Position numbers and translations under genes: made by a program. A stretch of 64,000 nt of DNA from Mya arenaria (taxonomy: Eukaryota > Mollusca > Bivalvia > Myida > Myidae), in assembly GCF_026914265.1 (NCBI RefSeq), contig NC_069126.1, positions 31,991,354 through 32,055,353 of the forward strand, read 5' to 3'. The notes under the pieces are model-generated. The model was not told the origin of the DNA, searched no databases, and saw only the letters and a program-made list of their open reading frames with translations. Shown piece by piece: positions 14,638 to 24,700 of the stretch (positions within the stretch are counted from its first letter, which is position 1; each line of letters starts with the position of its first letter).

Positions 14638-16877
14638 ATGACTTCATCTCACACACTTCAAATGCTTTCCATTTCAGAAAATGATAGAAGAATAATACAA
14701 GGCACTGCAATGAGTCTATTCAATAAGGTGGCATTTTACCCAACTCTCTTCTACAATGTGTTTCTGAGCAAGGTTAGCAGTCGCCGATGGTATGATCGAA
14801 TAGATGACACAGTGCTATTAGGTGCCCTACCATTTAGGGGAATGACAAAATGGGTAAGTCAAATGTACATGGTCAGCGCTTACCGAAGATTTAAAATCAC
14901 TTAATTTAATTATGTAAATCTTTTAAGATTAAATTACTGCTGGTATAGCTAGAATCTTTTACTGTTCATATACTTGACCACCTGGGTGGCCAAGTGGTTG
15001 AGTGTTTGCTTCTGTAATGGGAGGTCTAAGGTTCAATCCCTGTTTGTTTGATACTAAGGACATACAAAATGGTACAGGTAACTCCCTTGTCTTGTGCTCA
15101 GCATTGGAGAGTCAAGTGCCCAGAAACTGAAATATGCAATACCAGGAAAGTTGTCTCCTAGATGTATTGATAATCTTTGGGCACACAAGCACTGACGCAG
15201 TGTACAAGGATTTCTTCATATCTTTCACTTTGTCTTCAGCTCTGCTATCCTTTCAGCATTTACATAAAAATTTACTTAAATTGTCTCAGTTTTTTTACAT
15301 AATTTAAAAATGTAAGCATAATGAACCATTTTTAAGAGAATCTTTCAAATACAAAATCTAAATATGGATAAAGAGACTTGATAATTAATCAATATTATTA
15401 AACATTTATGTTTCAGCTTGTTAAGGAAGAGAATGTGAAAGGAGTTGTTACTCTCAACGAAGATTGGGAACTGGAGGATTTCTGTAATACAGAGAAGGTA
15501 TGTACAATGGGCAGTTACTTGAAACTAAAAAAAAATGTTCTGAGATATTAACATGGCATCCAGTACCTAATGTACATGGTATTGAGTACCAGTTACGGTA
15601 AGCACATGTGTTTAAATGCCATAACTGTTAGTTTAATAATTATCAATTTTTGCCCCTTGTTCGATTGGATAATACCCCAGATAAGTGTTGCGACCTCTTT
15701 CCTTGCTCTTTTTACAGATTTGAAGCTGATAGATTTGTAAATCCAAATTTAAAATAATTTATAAGCTAACTAACACTTTCCAGCAAAATAAAGCATTTCT
15801 TTCACATTTTTAAATGATTATCAACAGAAGATCTTTTATTATATATTTTGAAATTGATGATGTTTTATCATTGAAACAAGCATTTTGTATGCACCCTATT
15901 ATTTTTCAATGTCTTGCCCTATAAAATGTGAACAAAAGCCTTTAAGGGGAGGAACCATTGTCACCTACTCATTCTTTGTCCTACAAAGGAGTACTGTATT
16001 AAAAATAGATTTGTTAGCATTTCTGTATAAACTTAAGTCAGTAATGAGCATTTCTGTATAAAGGAATGGGCAGCTGTTGGTGTAACACAACTGAAAGTTC
16101 CTACAGTCGACTTCACAGCTTCTCCAAGTCATGAGAAGATCTGCCGAGCAGTGGACTTTATGATTAAGTATAGGAACGAACGGCTTGGCTCCGTGTATGT
16201 CCACTGTAAGGCTGGGCGTACGAGAAGTGCCACTGTCGTCGCCTGCTATCTAGTCAAGGTAAGTAAAAATTGTTTGAGGGGAGGGATTTGGAGATCCTTT
16301 ATCAAGAATAGGTTCGGTGGTCCCACACTATGAAAATGTTCGCTTTTTGTCCTAAATAGTGAATTCTGGTGTATTATTTTTCATAGTTTTATCTACCATG
16401 TTGACATTCAATCTTAAGTCAGAATATTTTATGGGGTAGAACATTTCTTCTCCATGCATTAACTAGTAGGTTGCCTTGACCAGTTGGTCAAAATTCAAGG
16501 CTATAGAAGCTTTATTCACGCAATAACTTAACAAAGAGGTAATCGAGGACCAGGGACCTTAATTGTAAGCTTGTCCTTGACCAGTAGATGATCACTTTCC
16601 TGAAAACTTTGTGCATGAACCATTAATAACAAATGCATTTCTTCTTCGAAAATATTTATTCAATCTTACACATGTCTCTGACTAAGTGGCGCTCATGGTG
16701 CTTATTGTTAACAAACATCTCTTGTTTCCTTTGAAGGTGCATGGCTGGAATCCAGAAGAAGCCATTGCGCATATAGAAGAGAAGAGGCCACATATCTGGC
16801 TTCGGGAGAAACAGCTGGCTTCCATCCAACACTACTATAATACCAGCATACGGACGGATAAACAAAAGGGGGCTTAG
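14638..16877 (+). CDS. PTPMT1: PTPMT1, mitochondrial phosphatidylglycerophosphate phosphatase
   Basis: Dual-specificity-type phosphatase that in animals dephosphorylates phosphatidylglycerophosphate at the mitochondrial inner membrane, a step of cardiolipin synthesis (family knowledge). Four exons join in frame: start to 14853, 15417-15497, 16064-16258 and 16737-16877, all with GT-AG junctions and phase 0. ATG 14710 gives 186 residues beginning [18 protein letters not shown] and fits vertebrate PTPMT1, which is near 200 residues. ATG 14638 would add 24 residues; a good acceptor (CCATTTCAG) lies between the two starts, so the upstream part may be intronic. Visible motifs are [19 protein letters not shown] with the likely general-acid Asp91, and the signature [10 protein letters not shown] with nucleophile Cys123 and Arg129. 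A SINE lies in intron 1. An AATAAA at 17039 follows the stop. The frame is intact. Confidence 0.96.
14976..15240 (+). mobile_element. tRNA-derived SINE in PTPMT1 intron 1
   Basis: The head reads CCTGGGTGGCCAAGTGGTTG, a polymerase III A box like that of a Ser/Leu tRNA, and 35 bp later carries GGTTCAATCCC, a B box. A non-tRNA body of about 190 bp follows. It is a retroposed SINE rather than a tRNA gene, since no closing acceptor stem is seen. The right end is approximate. Confidence 0.75.
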
Positions 16878-17160
16878 TGCAATATGATATTATTTATGTA
16901 TTTTGTGGCTTGAGTTGTGATTCTGATTATTCAGCTATAATAGGCTAGTTGTTCAGAACTTTGTCAAAGTTAACAACATGATTATCGACATCTTCATTAA
17001 CTTTTTAACTTGGAATGTTAGATGTGCTCATAAATTACAATAAAACTACAGCTGAAATGGTTGCCTCAATGTTCTGCATATCACAAATGTATCCATAACA
17101 TTTCCAGAGCAATAGAGATTTTAAGGTAACAACAATGATGTTAACAATGTTGTTTACTTA

Positions 17161-17486
17161 GGCCTAAAAAAAAACAACATTTGGTTCGGGTTACCCGACC
17201 CTACCTACGGAATAGGCTCCGACCCTACCGTTTTTATAGTCAGTTTGAAAAAAAAAATGAAAAACTAAAAAAAAAAAAAAAAAAATTGTTTTTATATCGG
17301 TTTTTTTTTAATTGCTTTTCAATATGTAGTTCAACCTTAAATGCTTATACAGAAGATAGCTTTAACACCATTCTCCAATGATGAAAATGATATTCTTATA
17401 TAAAGCCTAATAAAAAAAAAGCCTACCTACCCTACCTATTTTTGAGAAGGATGTAACCCTACCCAAACAATTATTTTTTTTAGGCC
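17161..17486. mobile_element. Harbinger-like MITE (GGCC ends, TTA duplication)
   Basis: The left end GGCCTAAAAAAAAACAAC and the reverse complement of the right end GGCCTAAAAAAATAATTG are inverted repeats. TTA flanks both sides (17158-17160, 17487-17489). A 3-bp TWA duplication is typical of PIF/Harbinger elements. The internal sequence is shared with 47816-48120. It lies about 120 bp after the PTPMT1 polyadenylation signal. Confidence 0.8.
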
Positions 17487-18545
17487 TTATTCAAAGTTCT
17501 GAACAATCAGCCCATTTTTTATCATTTATGCTTTCTACAGTATTGTTTTGCAAAGACAAGAAGTAAATTTTGTAAGTTAATTTGTTTGATCAAAGCATTT
17601 TCTTTGATCAAAGTTTTACTTTTTAGTCAAACCTATCATGGACCGGTGATACTAATGTAATAATGAAATTAAATTATGTCGTGGCATTGTTTTCTGTCTG
17701 GATTTGAAACTTGCCAGTTATTAATATTATGCTAGTAAGATCGAAAAAAATAAGTGCTTAGTACTAGTATTTCCAAACTTGATTTAATGGTGACAAATGT
17801 ACTAGTTTGTTATTTAAACATTCTATAATAGTTAAATAAAATGCTTAAATAATCACATGTTTAACAAATTGAAACAAAAGACAGGACATTGTTATTAAAA
17901 GCTTTGAGTATATAAGTTTTGTTTTCTTCGCCAACACATTTTTAAAGCTTAAGAACATATTTTTTGTCAACCAGCTATAAACATGCAAGAGTCAGAGGTG
18001 ATAATCAATATTGCCCATAACCTGCAGTTTCGATGTCATCAAATGCAAATTATTTCTGGAAAAAAAATGAAATGCAATGTGATAACTTACAAATTGAAAT
18101 GAATTTTATAATAATAATCACAAAAGAGATAATGAGAATAGAGTTGGGACGGCAGCAAAAATCAATTCTGCCTGCTCTCGCTCTACATTTGGTGCATATT
18201 TAATGCACCTCGGTAGACAGCTACTTCCTGAGGGATTTTGAAACTTTAAGCCATATTTATAATTGTTGCAGAATTTGTCAACATTGCAACAAAAGAAATG
18301 TTTTGTTCACTATGAGTCAGAAAGTTAATAAAAATTGTTCAAGAGACCTTTACATATAAGCATGATTATTGTTTTTGGTCATAAGTTTACAAACTGGTCA
18401 AAATAAAGAGTGTGGCTTAAATTGGATTAAGGTAAGGTGTAGCTAATCAGATTGCATGATACAAATTTCGGACCAATGAAGTGAATGACAGTAAATGAAG
18501 TCAATGACATCCATTTATTTGAGCTTATTTAAAGAAGCCATTCTG
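17487..18545. other. No gene seen
   Basis: AT-rich intergenic sequence between PTPMT1 and the 40-bp satellite. No exon, repeat array or inverted-repeat element was recognised. Confidence 0.5.
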
Positions 18546-18565
18546 AATATACAAGTCATATTTAT

Positions 18566-19831
18566 GGAGGCGAACCTCTGTATTTAGACCTATACTTCTA
18601 TTTATGGAGGTGTACCTCTATATTTAGACCGGCACCTCCATGTATGAAGGTGCACCTCTATATTTAGACCTATACTTCTATTTATGGAGGTGTACCTCTA
18701 TATTTAGACCTGCACCTGCATGTGAGGAGGTGTACCTCTATATTTAGACCTGTACCTCTATGTGAGGAGGTGCACCTCTTCATTTAGACCTGTACCTCTA
18801 TGTGAGGAGGTGCACCTCTATATTTAGACCTGTACCTCTATGTATGGAGGTGTACCTTAATATTCAGACCTGTACATCTATGTAAGGAGAAGCACCTCTA
18901 TATTTAGACCTGCACCTGCATGTGAGGAGATTTACCTCTATATTTAGACCTATACTTCTATTTATGGAGGTGTACCTCTATATTTAGACCGGCACCTCTA
19001 TGTATGGAGGTGCACCTCTATATTTAGACCTATACCTCTATGTAAGGAGAAGCACCTCTATATTTAGACTTGCACCTGCATGGGAGGAGGTGTACCTCTA
19101 TATTTAGACCTATACTTCTGTTTATGGAGGTGTACCTCTATATTTAGACCTATACCTCTATGTATAGAGGTGCATCTCTATATTTTGAACTGTACATCTA
19201 TGAATGGAGGTGCACCTCTATATTTTGAACTGTACATCTATGAATGGAGGTGCATCTATATATTTAGACCGGCATCTCTATGTATGGAGTTGCACCTCTA
19301 TATTCAGACCTGTACCTCTATGTATAGAGGTGTACCTCTATATACAGACCTGTACCTCTATGGATGGAGGTGCACCTCTTTATTTAGAAGTGTGCCTCTA
19401 TAGATAGAGGTGCACCTTTATATTCAGACCTGTACCTCTATATGTGGTATAGAGGTGCACCACTATATTCAGACCTGTACCTCTATATGTAGTATGGAGG
19501 TGTACCTCTATATTCAGATCTGTCCTCTATGTATGGAGGTGCACCTCTATATTTAGACCTGTACCTCTATGTATGGAGGTGCACCTCTATATTCAGATCT
19601 GTCCTCTATGTATGGAGGTGCACCTCTATATTTAGACCTGTACCTCTATGTATGGAGGTGTACCTCTATATTCAGATCTGTCCTCTATGTATGGAGGTGC
19701 ACCTCTATATTTAGACCTGTACCTCTATGTATGGAGGTTGACCTCTATATTTAGACTCTATGTATGGAGTTGCACCTTTATATTTAGACCTGTACCTCTA
19801 TATATGGAGGTGCACCTCTATATTTATACCC
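18566..19831. repeat. 40-bp palindromic satellite, left block
   Basis: Unit of 40 bp, approximately TGTATGGAGGTGCACCTC followed by TATATTTAGACCTGTACCTCTA. Each unit contains the perfect 12-bp palindrome GAGGTGCACCTC, and CCTC/GGAGG arms flank TATGTAT. Because 40 is not a multiple of 3, all three frames on the + strand can stay open and read as one cycling 40-residue peptide, so the open frames here are not evidence of a gene. The array continues at 20793 after an insertion. Confidence 0.95.
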
Positions 19832-20792
19832 CCGACAAACGAAGTTCGAAGGGGGTATATTGGAGTCACCCTGTGGTCGGTTGGTTGGTCGGTCCGTTGG
19901 TTTGTCGGTCAGTCCGTTGCAATTTACCTTGTCCGGAGCATAACTTAAAAACTACTGGATGGAATTGGTTTAAACTTCATACAATGATAGAGCATAATGA
20001 GAGGAAGTGCAGTGTACAATAACCATAACTCTATTCATGCTTATAACTGAGTTATTGCCCTTTGTTACTTTTTTGTCTTGAGTATAACTTGAAAAGTACT
20101 GGATGAAATTCGTTGGAACTTCATACAATGGTAAAGCACAATGAGAGGAAGTGCAGTGTTCAAGAACCATAACTCTACTTTAGCTAATTACTGAGTTAGT
20201 GCCCTTTATTATTTTTTTGCTGTCAAATATTTTTCCAGACATTAACTTGCAAACTATTAGATGGAATTTATTTAAACTTAATACAATGGTAAAGCACAAT
20301 GAGAGGAAGTGCAGTGCACAAGAACCATAATTCTATTTCAGCTAATTACAGAGTTACTGCCCTTTGTTCCTTTTTTCTTGTCGGGAGCATAACTTGAAAA
20401 CTATTGGATGGAATTCAATAAAACTTCATACAGTGATAGATCATAATGAGAGGAAGTGCAGTGTACAGGAACCGCTATTCTATTTCAGTCATTTACAGAG
20501 TTATTGCCGTTTGTTACCTTTTTCTTGTCCGGAGCATAACTTGAAAACTACCGGATATAATGTAATAAAACTTTATACAATGGTACAGCACAATGAGAAG
20601 GAGTTCAGTGTTCATGAATCATTACACTATTTTAGCAAATTACAGAGTTATTGCCTTTTTCTGTGTTTTTGTCAAACTTTTGTCCGGACAGTAACTTGAA
20701 AACTACTAGATGAAATTTCATAAAACTTCATACAATGATAAATCATAATGAGAGGCGGCGTTCGGGGGTACTAATCACCTTCAGTGACAGCT
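19830..20792 (+). mobile_element. Helitron-like non-autonomous element with internal tandem repeats
   Basis: The element interrupts the 40-bp satellite. Its left end forms a hairpin between ATACCCCC and GGGGGTAT. The interior (19930-20750) is about five to six tandem copies of 143-158 bp, each with ATAACTTGAAAACTA and CACAATGAGAGGAAGTGC. The right end carries TCACCTTCAGTGA, a short hairpin, followed by CAGCTCTAG. Flanks TT before and TTAGACC after fit a Helitron2/Helentron insertion at T|T without a target duplication. This layout (structured end, tandem repeats, hairpin end) is that of the bivalve pearl elements and Helentron-associated elements; the assignment is inference. Confidence 0.65.
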
Positions 20793-21320
20793 CTAGTTAG
20801 ACCTGTACCTCTATGTATGAAGGTGCACCTCTATATTTAGACCTGTACCTCAATGTATGGAGGTGCACCTCTTATTCAGACCTGAATTTGCACCTGCATG
20901 TGAGGAGGTGTACCTCTATATTTAGACCGGTATCTCTATGTTTTGATGGAAGTGCAAATCTATATTTCGACCTATACCTCTATATAAGGAGGTTGACCTC
21001 TATATTTCGACCTATACCTCTATATAAGGAGGTTGACCTCTATATTTCGACCTATACCTCTATATAAGGAGGTTGACCTCTATATTTCGACCTATACCTC
21101 TATATAAGGAGGTTGACCTCTATATTTCGACCTATACCTCTATATATGGAGGTGTACCTCTATATTTCGACCTATACCTCTATATAAGGAGGTTGACCTC
21201 TATATTCAGACTCCATGTATGGAGTTGCACCGCTGTATTTAGACCTGTACCTTATGTATGGAGGTGTACCTCTATATTTAGTCCTGTGCCTCTATGTATG
21301 GAGATGCATCTCTACATTTC
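20793..21320. repeat. 40-bp palindromic satellite, right block
   Basis: Continuation of the satellite after the insertion. At 20960-21200 a local subtype (TATATAAGGAGGTTGACC) has expanded into about six nearly identical copies. Confidence 0.93.
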
Positions 21321-21487
21321 AAGATGCACGTCTGTTTTCTGTTCTACTGTCTGCTTCAAGCGACATTCAACCCTAATGGTACGACATACAAATATTTTAC
21401 GGTGAGTGTTTGCTGCTGCGCAAAAAGTGTCATCATTAACAAAAATCCACTAATGTGTACCGCAGTTTATTGTCGGACCTCGTTATA

Positions 21488-21644
21488 CAGTCGAACCCCG
21501 TTGGCTCGAACTCACAGGCACCAGCAAAAAACCTCGAGCCTCGGGGATTTCCAGCCAAGCGGGAATGCTTACCTTCAGTATAAAGAAACGACCATTAAAT
21601 CCAGTTCGAGCGAAAGAGGGAATCGAGCCAACGGGGTTTGATTG
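21488..21644. mobile_element. Pogo/Tigger-type mariner MITE
   Basis: CAGTCGAACCCCGTTGGCTC at the left is repeated inverted at the right (GAGCCAACGGGGTTTGATTG). TA precedes the left end. Same family as 29809-29977. Confidence 0.75.
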
Positions 21645-21790
21645 AATTTTGAGGAAATCGTTGTTACGCTCGTTAAACACCCTCAATGAGATTGCGTTTC
21701 AATCAATGTTATTTAAATACAACACAGTTGATTGTTTATTCCTTTATTATGTGCTAAACAGTCCACACACTAGGGCTAATACTAGTTCAT

Positions 21791-24700
21791 TTATTGTGAC
21801 TTTCCCCAGAACTCCATGGCCATGTTTTGGGCTGTGGTTGGCAGGTTCATCATGCTGTAGGGCACAGTCGTCTTGTAGCTCTGGTCGCGTCCGTTCAGGC
21901 GGACAGTGATGTGGACATTAGCAAGCTGCATCTGGGCGTTCATGGAGGAGGGGTCGAATTCAACCTGGAAATTTCATTTGGTGATGAACGATTTCAACCT
22001 GGAAATTTCATTTGGTGATGAAAACCAGCAGGTAGACTTTCCTTATGTTTCGAATAAGAGTGAATTATAACGCCCTATTGGGCACTCAAACAACGTTTCG
22101 AGTATCAACCATTTGTTCGATGCCGATGACAGACTTTTCTAAAAGTTTACCTAAGTTACTTCATAAGTTTTATTGAAAAAAAGTTGAAAAACGCTTCAGA
22201 GTGATAATTTGTGCATATAAACAGTAAATATATCTTTGATTCAGAAGATCAGGCATGTTTAATGCTTTGAAATAGCTGACTGCTTAATCGACTTTTTTGG
22301 AAAAAAAATATGTTGATTATCGCTAATAGCTTCAAAGTGTTAATTTGTGCATTCAAACAGTTAATATGTCATTGTTTTAGAAGAAAATGCATGTATACAT
22401 TCTTTGAAATAGGTAACCATTTTAGGCCGCTAGGCCGCTAGGCCGCCAGGCCGCCAGGCCGCTAACTTCACGCCGCTAGGCCGCTAGGCCGCTGAAGTGC
22501 TCGATCGACTTTTTTGAAAAAAAGTTGAAAAACACTTCAGAGTGATAATTTGTGCATATAAACAGTAAATATATCATTGATTAAGAAGATCAGGCATGTT
22601 TAATGCTTTGAAATAGCTGACTGCTCAATCGACTTTTTTGGAAAAAAATATGTTGATTATCGCTAATTGCTTCAAAGTGTTAATTTGTGCATTCAAACAG
22701 TTAAAATGTCATTGTTTTAGAAGAAAATGCATGTATACATGCTTTGAAATAGGATTCAATTTAGGCCGCTAGCCCGCTAATTTCACGCCGCTATGCCGCT
22801 AGGTCGCTGAAGTGCTTGATCGACTTTTTTGAAAAAAAGTTGAAAAACGCTTCAGAGTGATAATTTGTGCATAAAACAGTTAATTTAAAATTGTTTTAAA
22901 ATAAAAGGTAAAGAAAAATATTCTGAATATATAACAATTTAAGGCCGCTATGTAACTATATGAATAAAGAACCTTGATTTATCATTGTTTTAAAAAAAAA
23001 AAACGCATTAACAATTGCTTGGAAATAGAAAAAAATAATTAGGCCGCCAGGCCGCTAGGCCGCCAACTTCACGCCGCTAGGCCGCTAGGCCGCCAGGCCG
23101 CTAACTTCACGCCGCTAGGCCGCCAGGCCGCTATATTCACGCCGCTAGTCCGCTAACTTCACGCCGCTAGGCCGCTAACTTCACGTACATGGGCGAGAGT
23201 TAGTTTCAGCTCTAGCGATTTCTATACTTAACTTAAAGTCTGCGTTCACAAGTTCCTTTTATCTAGTCACGGTGCCTGAAGGGAGTTCTACAAAGTACGC
23301 CTATGGCCAATATAAATTTGTTACTAGATACTCATTCAATTATACTTTGTTAAATGGGGGCGGGGTTTGACTTTTTTCTTAGATGGATGCCTGTTTTTAC
23401 TGTTGAATATGTGTCCATGCTCTTTCTGTTTTATAAGGGACCATATACAAATGTTCCTGACGAACCACGAACACGAGCGTAACAATTTTCCTTTTTCACA
23501 TGTGAATGTTATACCCGACATCGTAAGTATGAATAAATGCCGTGTCCGGACAGTACCGGACCGATACGCAAATACAAACCCTAGTTCAACATTTTTATTT
23601 GAGTCATTAAAATTTAAGGGGTGGCGGAAAAAAGAGGGTGCAGGCGGGGATGAAAATCTAGCAATTAATTTATGGTTGCCTTACGAGAGTTTCCTTTACT
23701 GAAGCATCTTCATAACATGCATAGTTAAAACCTCTAAAGTTACCCCACGTTACCTTGGTGATGATGGGGTGGATCTTGTCCAGTGTGGCGTCATAGACTC
23801 TCTGGAGCTTGCCGACGCGATCCTGGATCGTCTTGTTCGTGTTTACAATCTCAGGTCCACAGACTTAAATAAATATACATTTTTGACCGGCTTGTCTTTA
23901 AAGGGGCTCGTTCATATATTTTAAATAGGCTCCATTTTGTGTAATTTGTTCAGATTGAGTTGTATTGTTTATTTTTCTTAATAAACAGCAACTAATAGAA
24001 TGATATTCTTTTGACTCTGATATAAATTAACTTGTAAATCAAAGCCTTGAGTATTTCATTTTTTACTAAAGCTTTTCGGCAAAAGGGTCAAACTGTGTCA
24101 TTTACCAGCGTTGAAGACAAACTATGTCCTTTTAAATGTGACGAAGACGTAATGATGATTAACAGTAATGACGTCAAACTGTGCCATATATCTACGTTGA
24201 TGTCCAACTGTGTCCTTTTACCCGCGACAACTACGGTTTACCTTCGGTTATGGAATCAGGCAGTGTCATTGACCTTTGGCGATGACGACAAATTTTGTCA
24301 TTTACCTGAGGTGATGACGTCAAATTGTTGCATTTACCTGAAGTGATGATATCAGACTGAGTGGGAAGAAGGAGTGGCCGACAGGGAGCGCATTTCTCCA
24401 TACACTGGCGGGTCTGGGCGTCAAGCTCACGTCGGCCGAAAAGGCCTGAGAAAAAAAGAATCATTGATAAATGTCAAAGAGTACCTAGCTTCTGTTAATG
24501 AAGGTTATATGAATGTAAATATAACTTAATGCCAAAAATAATCGTATGTACGGCCGTTCGACCTTATGAAGAGATTATAATGCACGCATTGACTTTACGC
24601 TTGTATCACAAAAAGTGATTTCTCTTAAAATAGGCATTCTCGCTAACCTGAGTGATGATGCTATGCGTACAGTAGATATCAGATTCATCATTATCAAACC

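Noticed and set aside
14976-15050. tRNA gene
   Set aside because: A and B boxes are present, but the acceptor stem does not close and an unrelated body follows, as in a SINE.
19080-20022. Series of 60-124-residue open frames (MYGGAPLYLDLY...)
   Set aside because: They cycle through the same 40-bp satellite in all frames; no start or splice context supports a protein.
21324-21405. Short frame MHVCFLFYCLLQATFNPNG followed by a GTGAGT donor
   Set aside because: It looks like a signal peptide with a donor, but no downstream exon could be joined and it abuts the satellite; likely chance.
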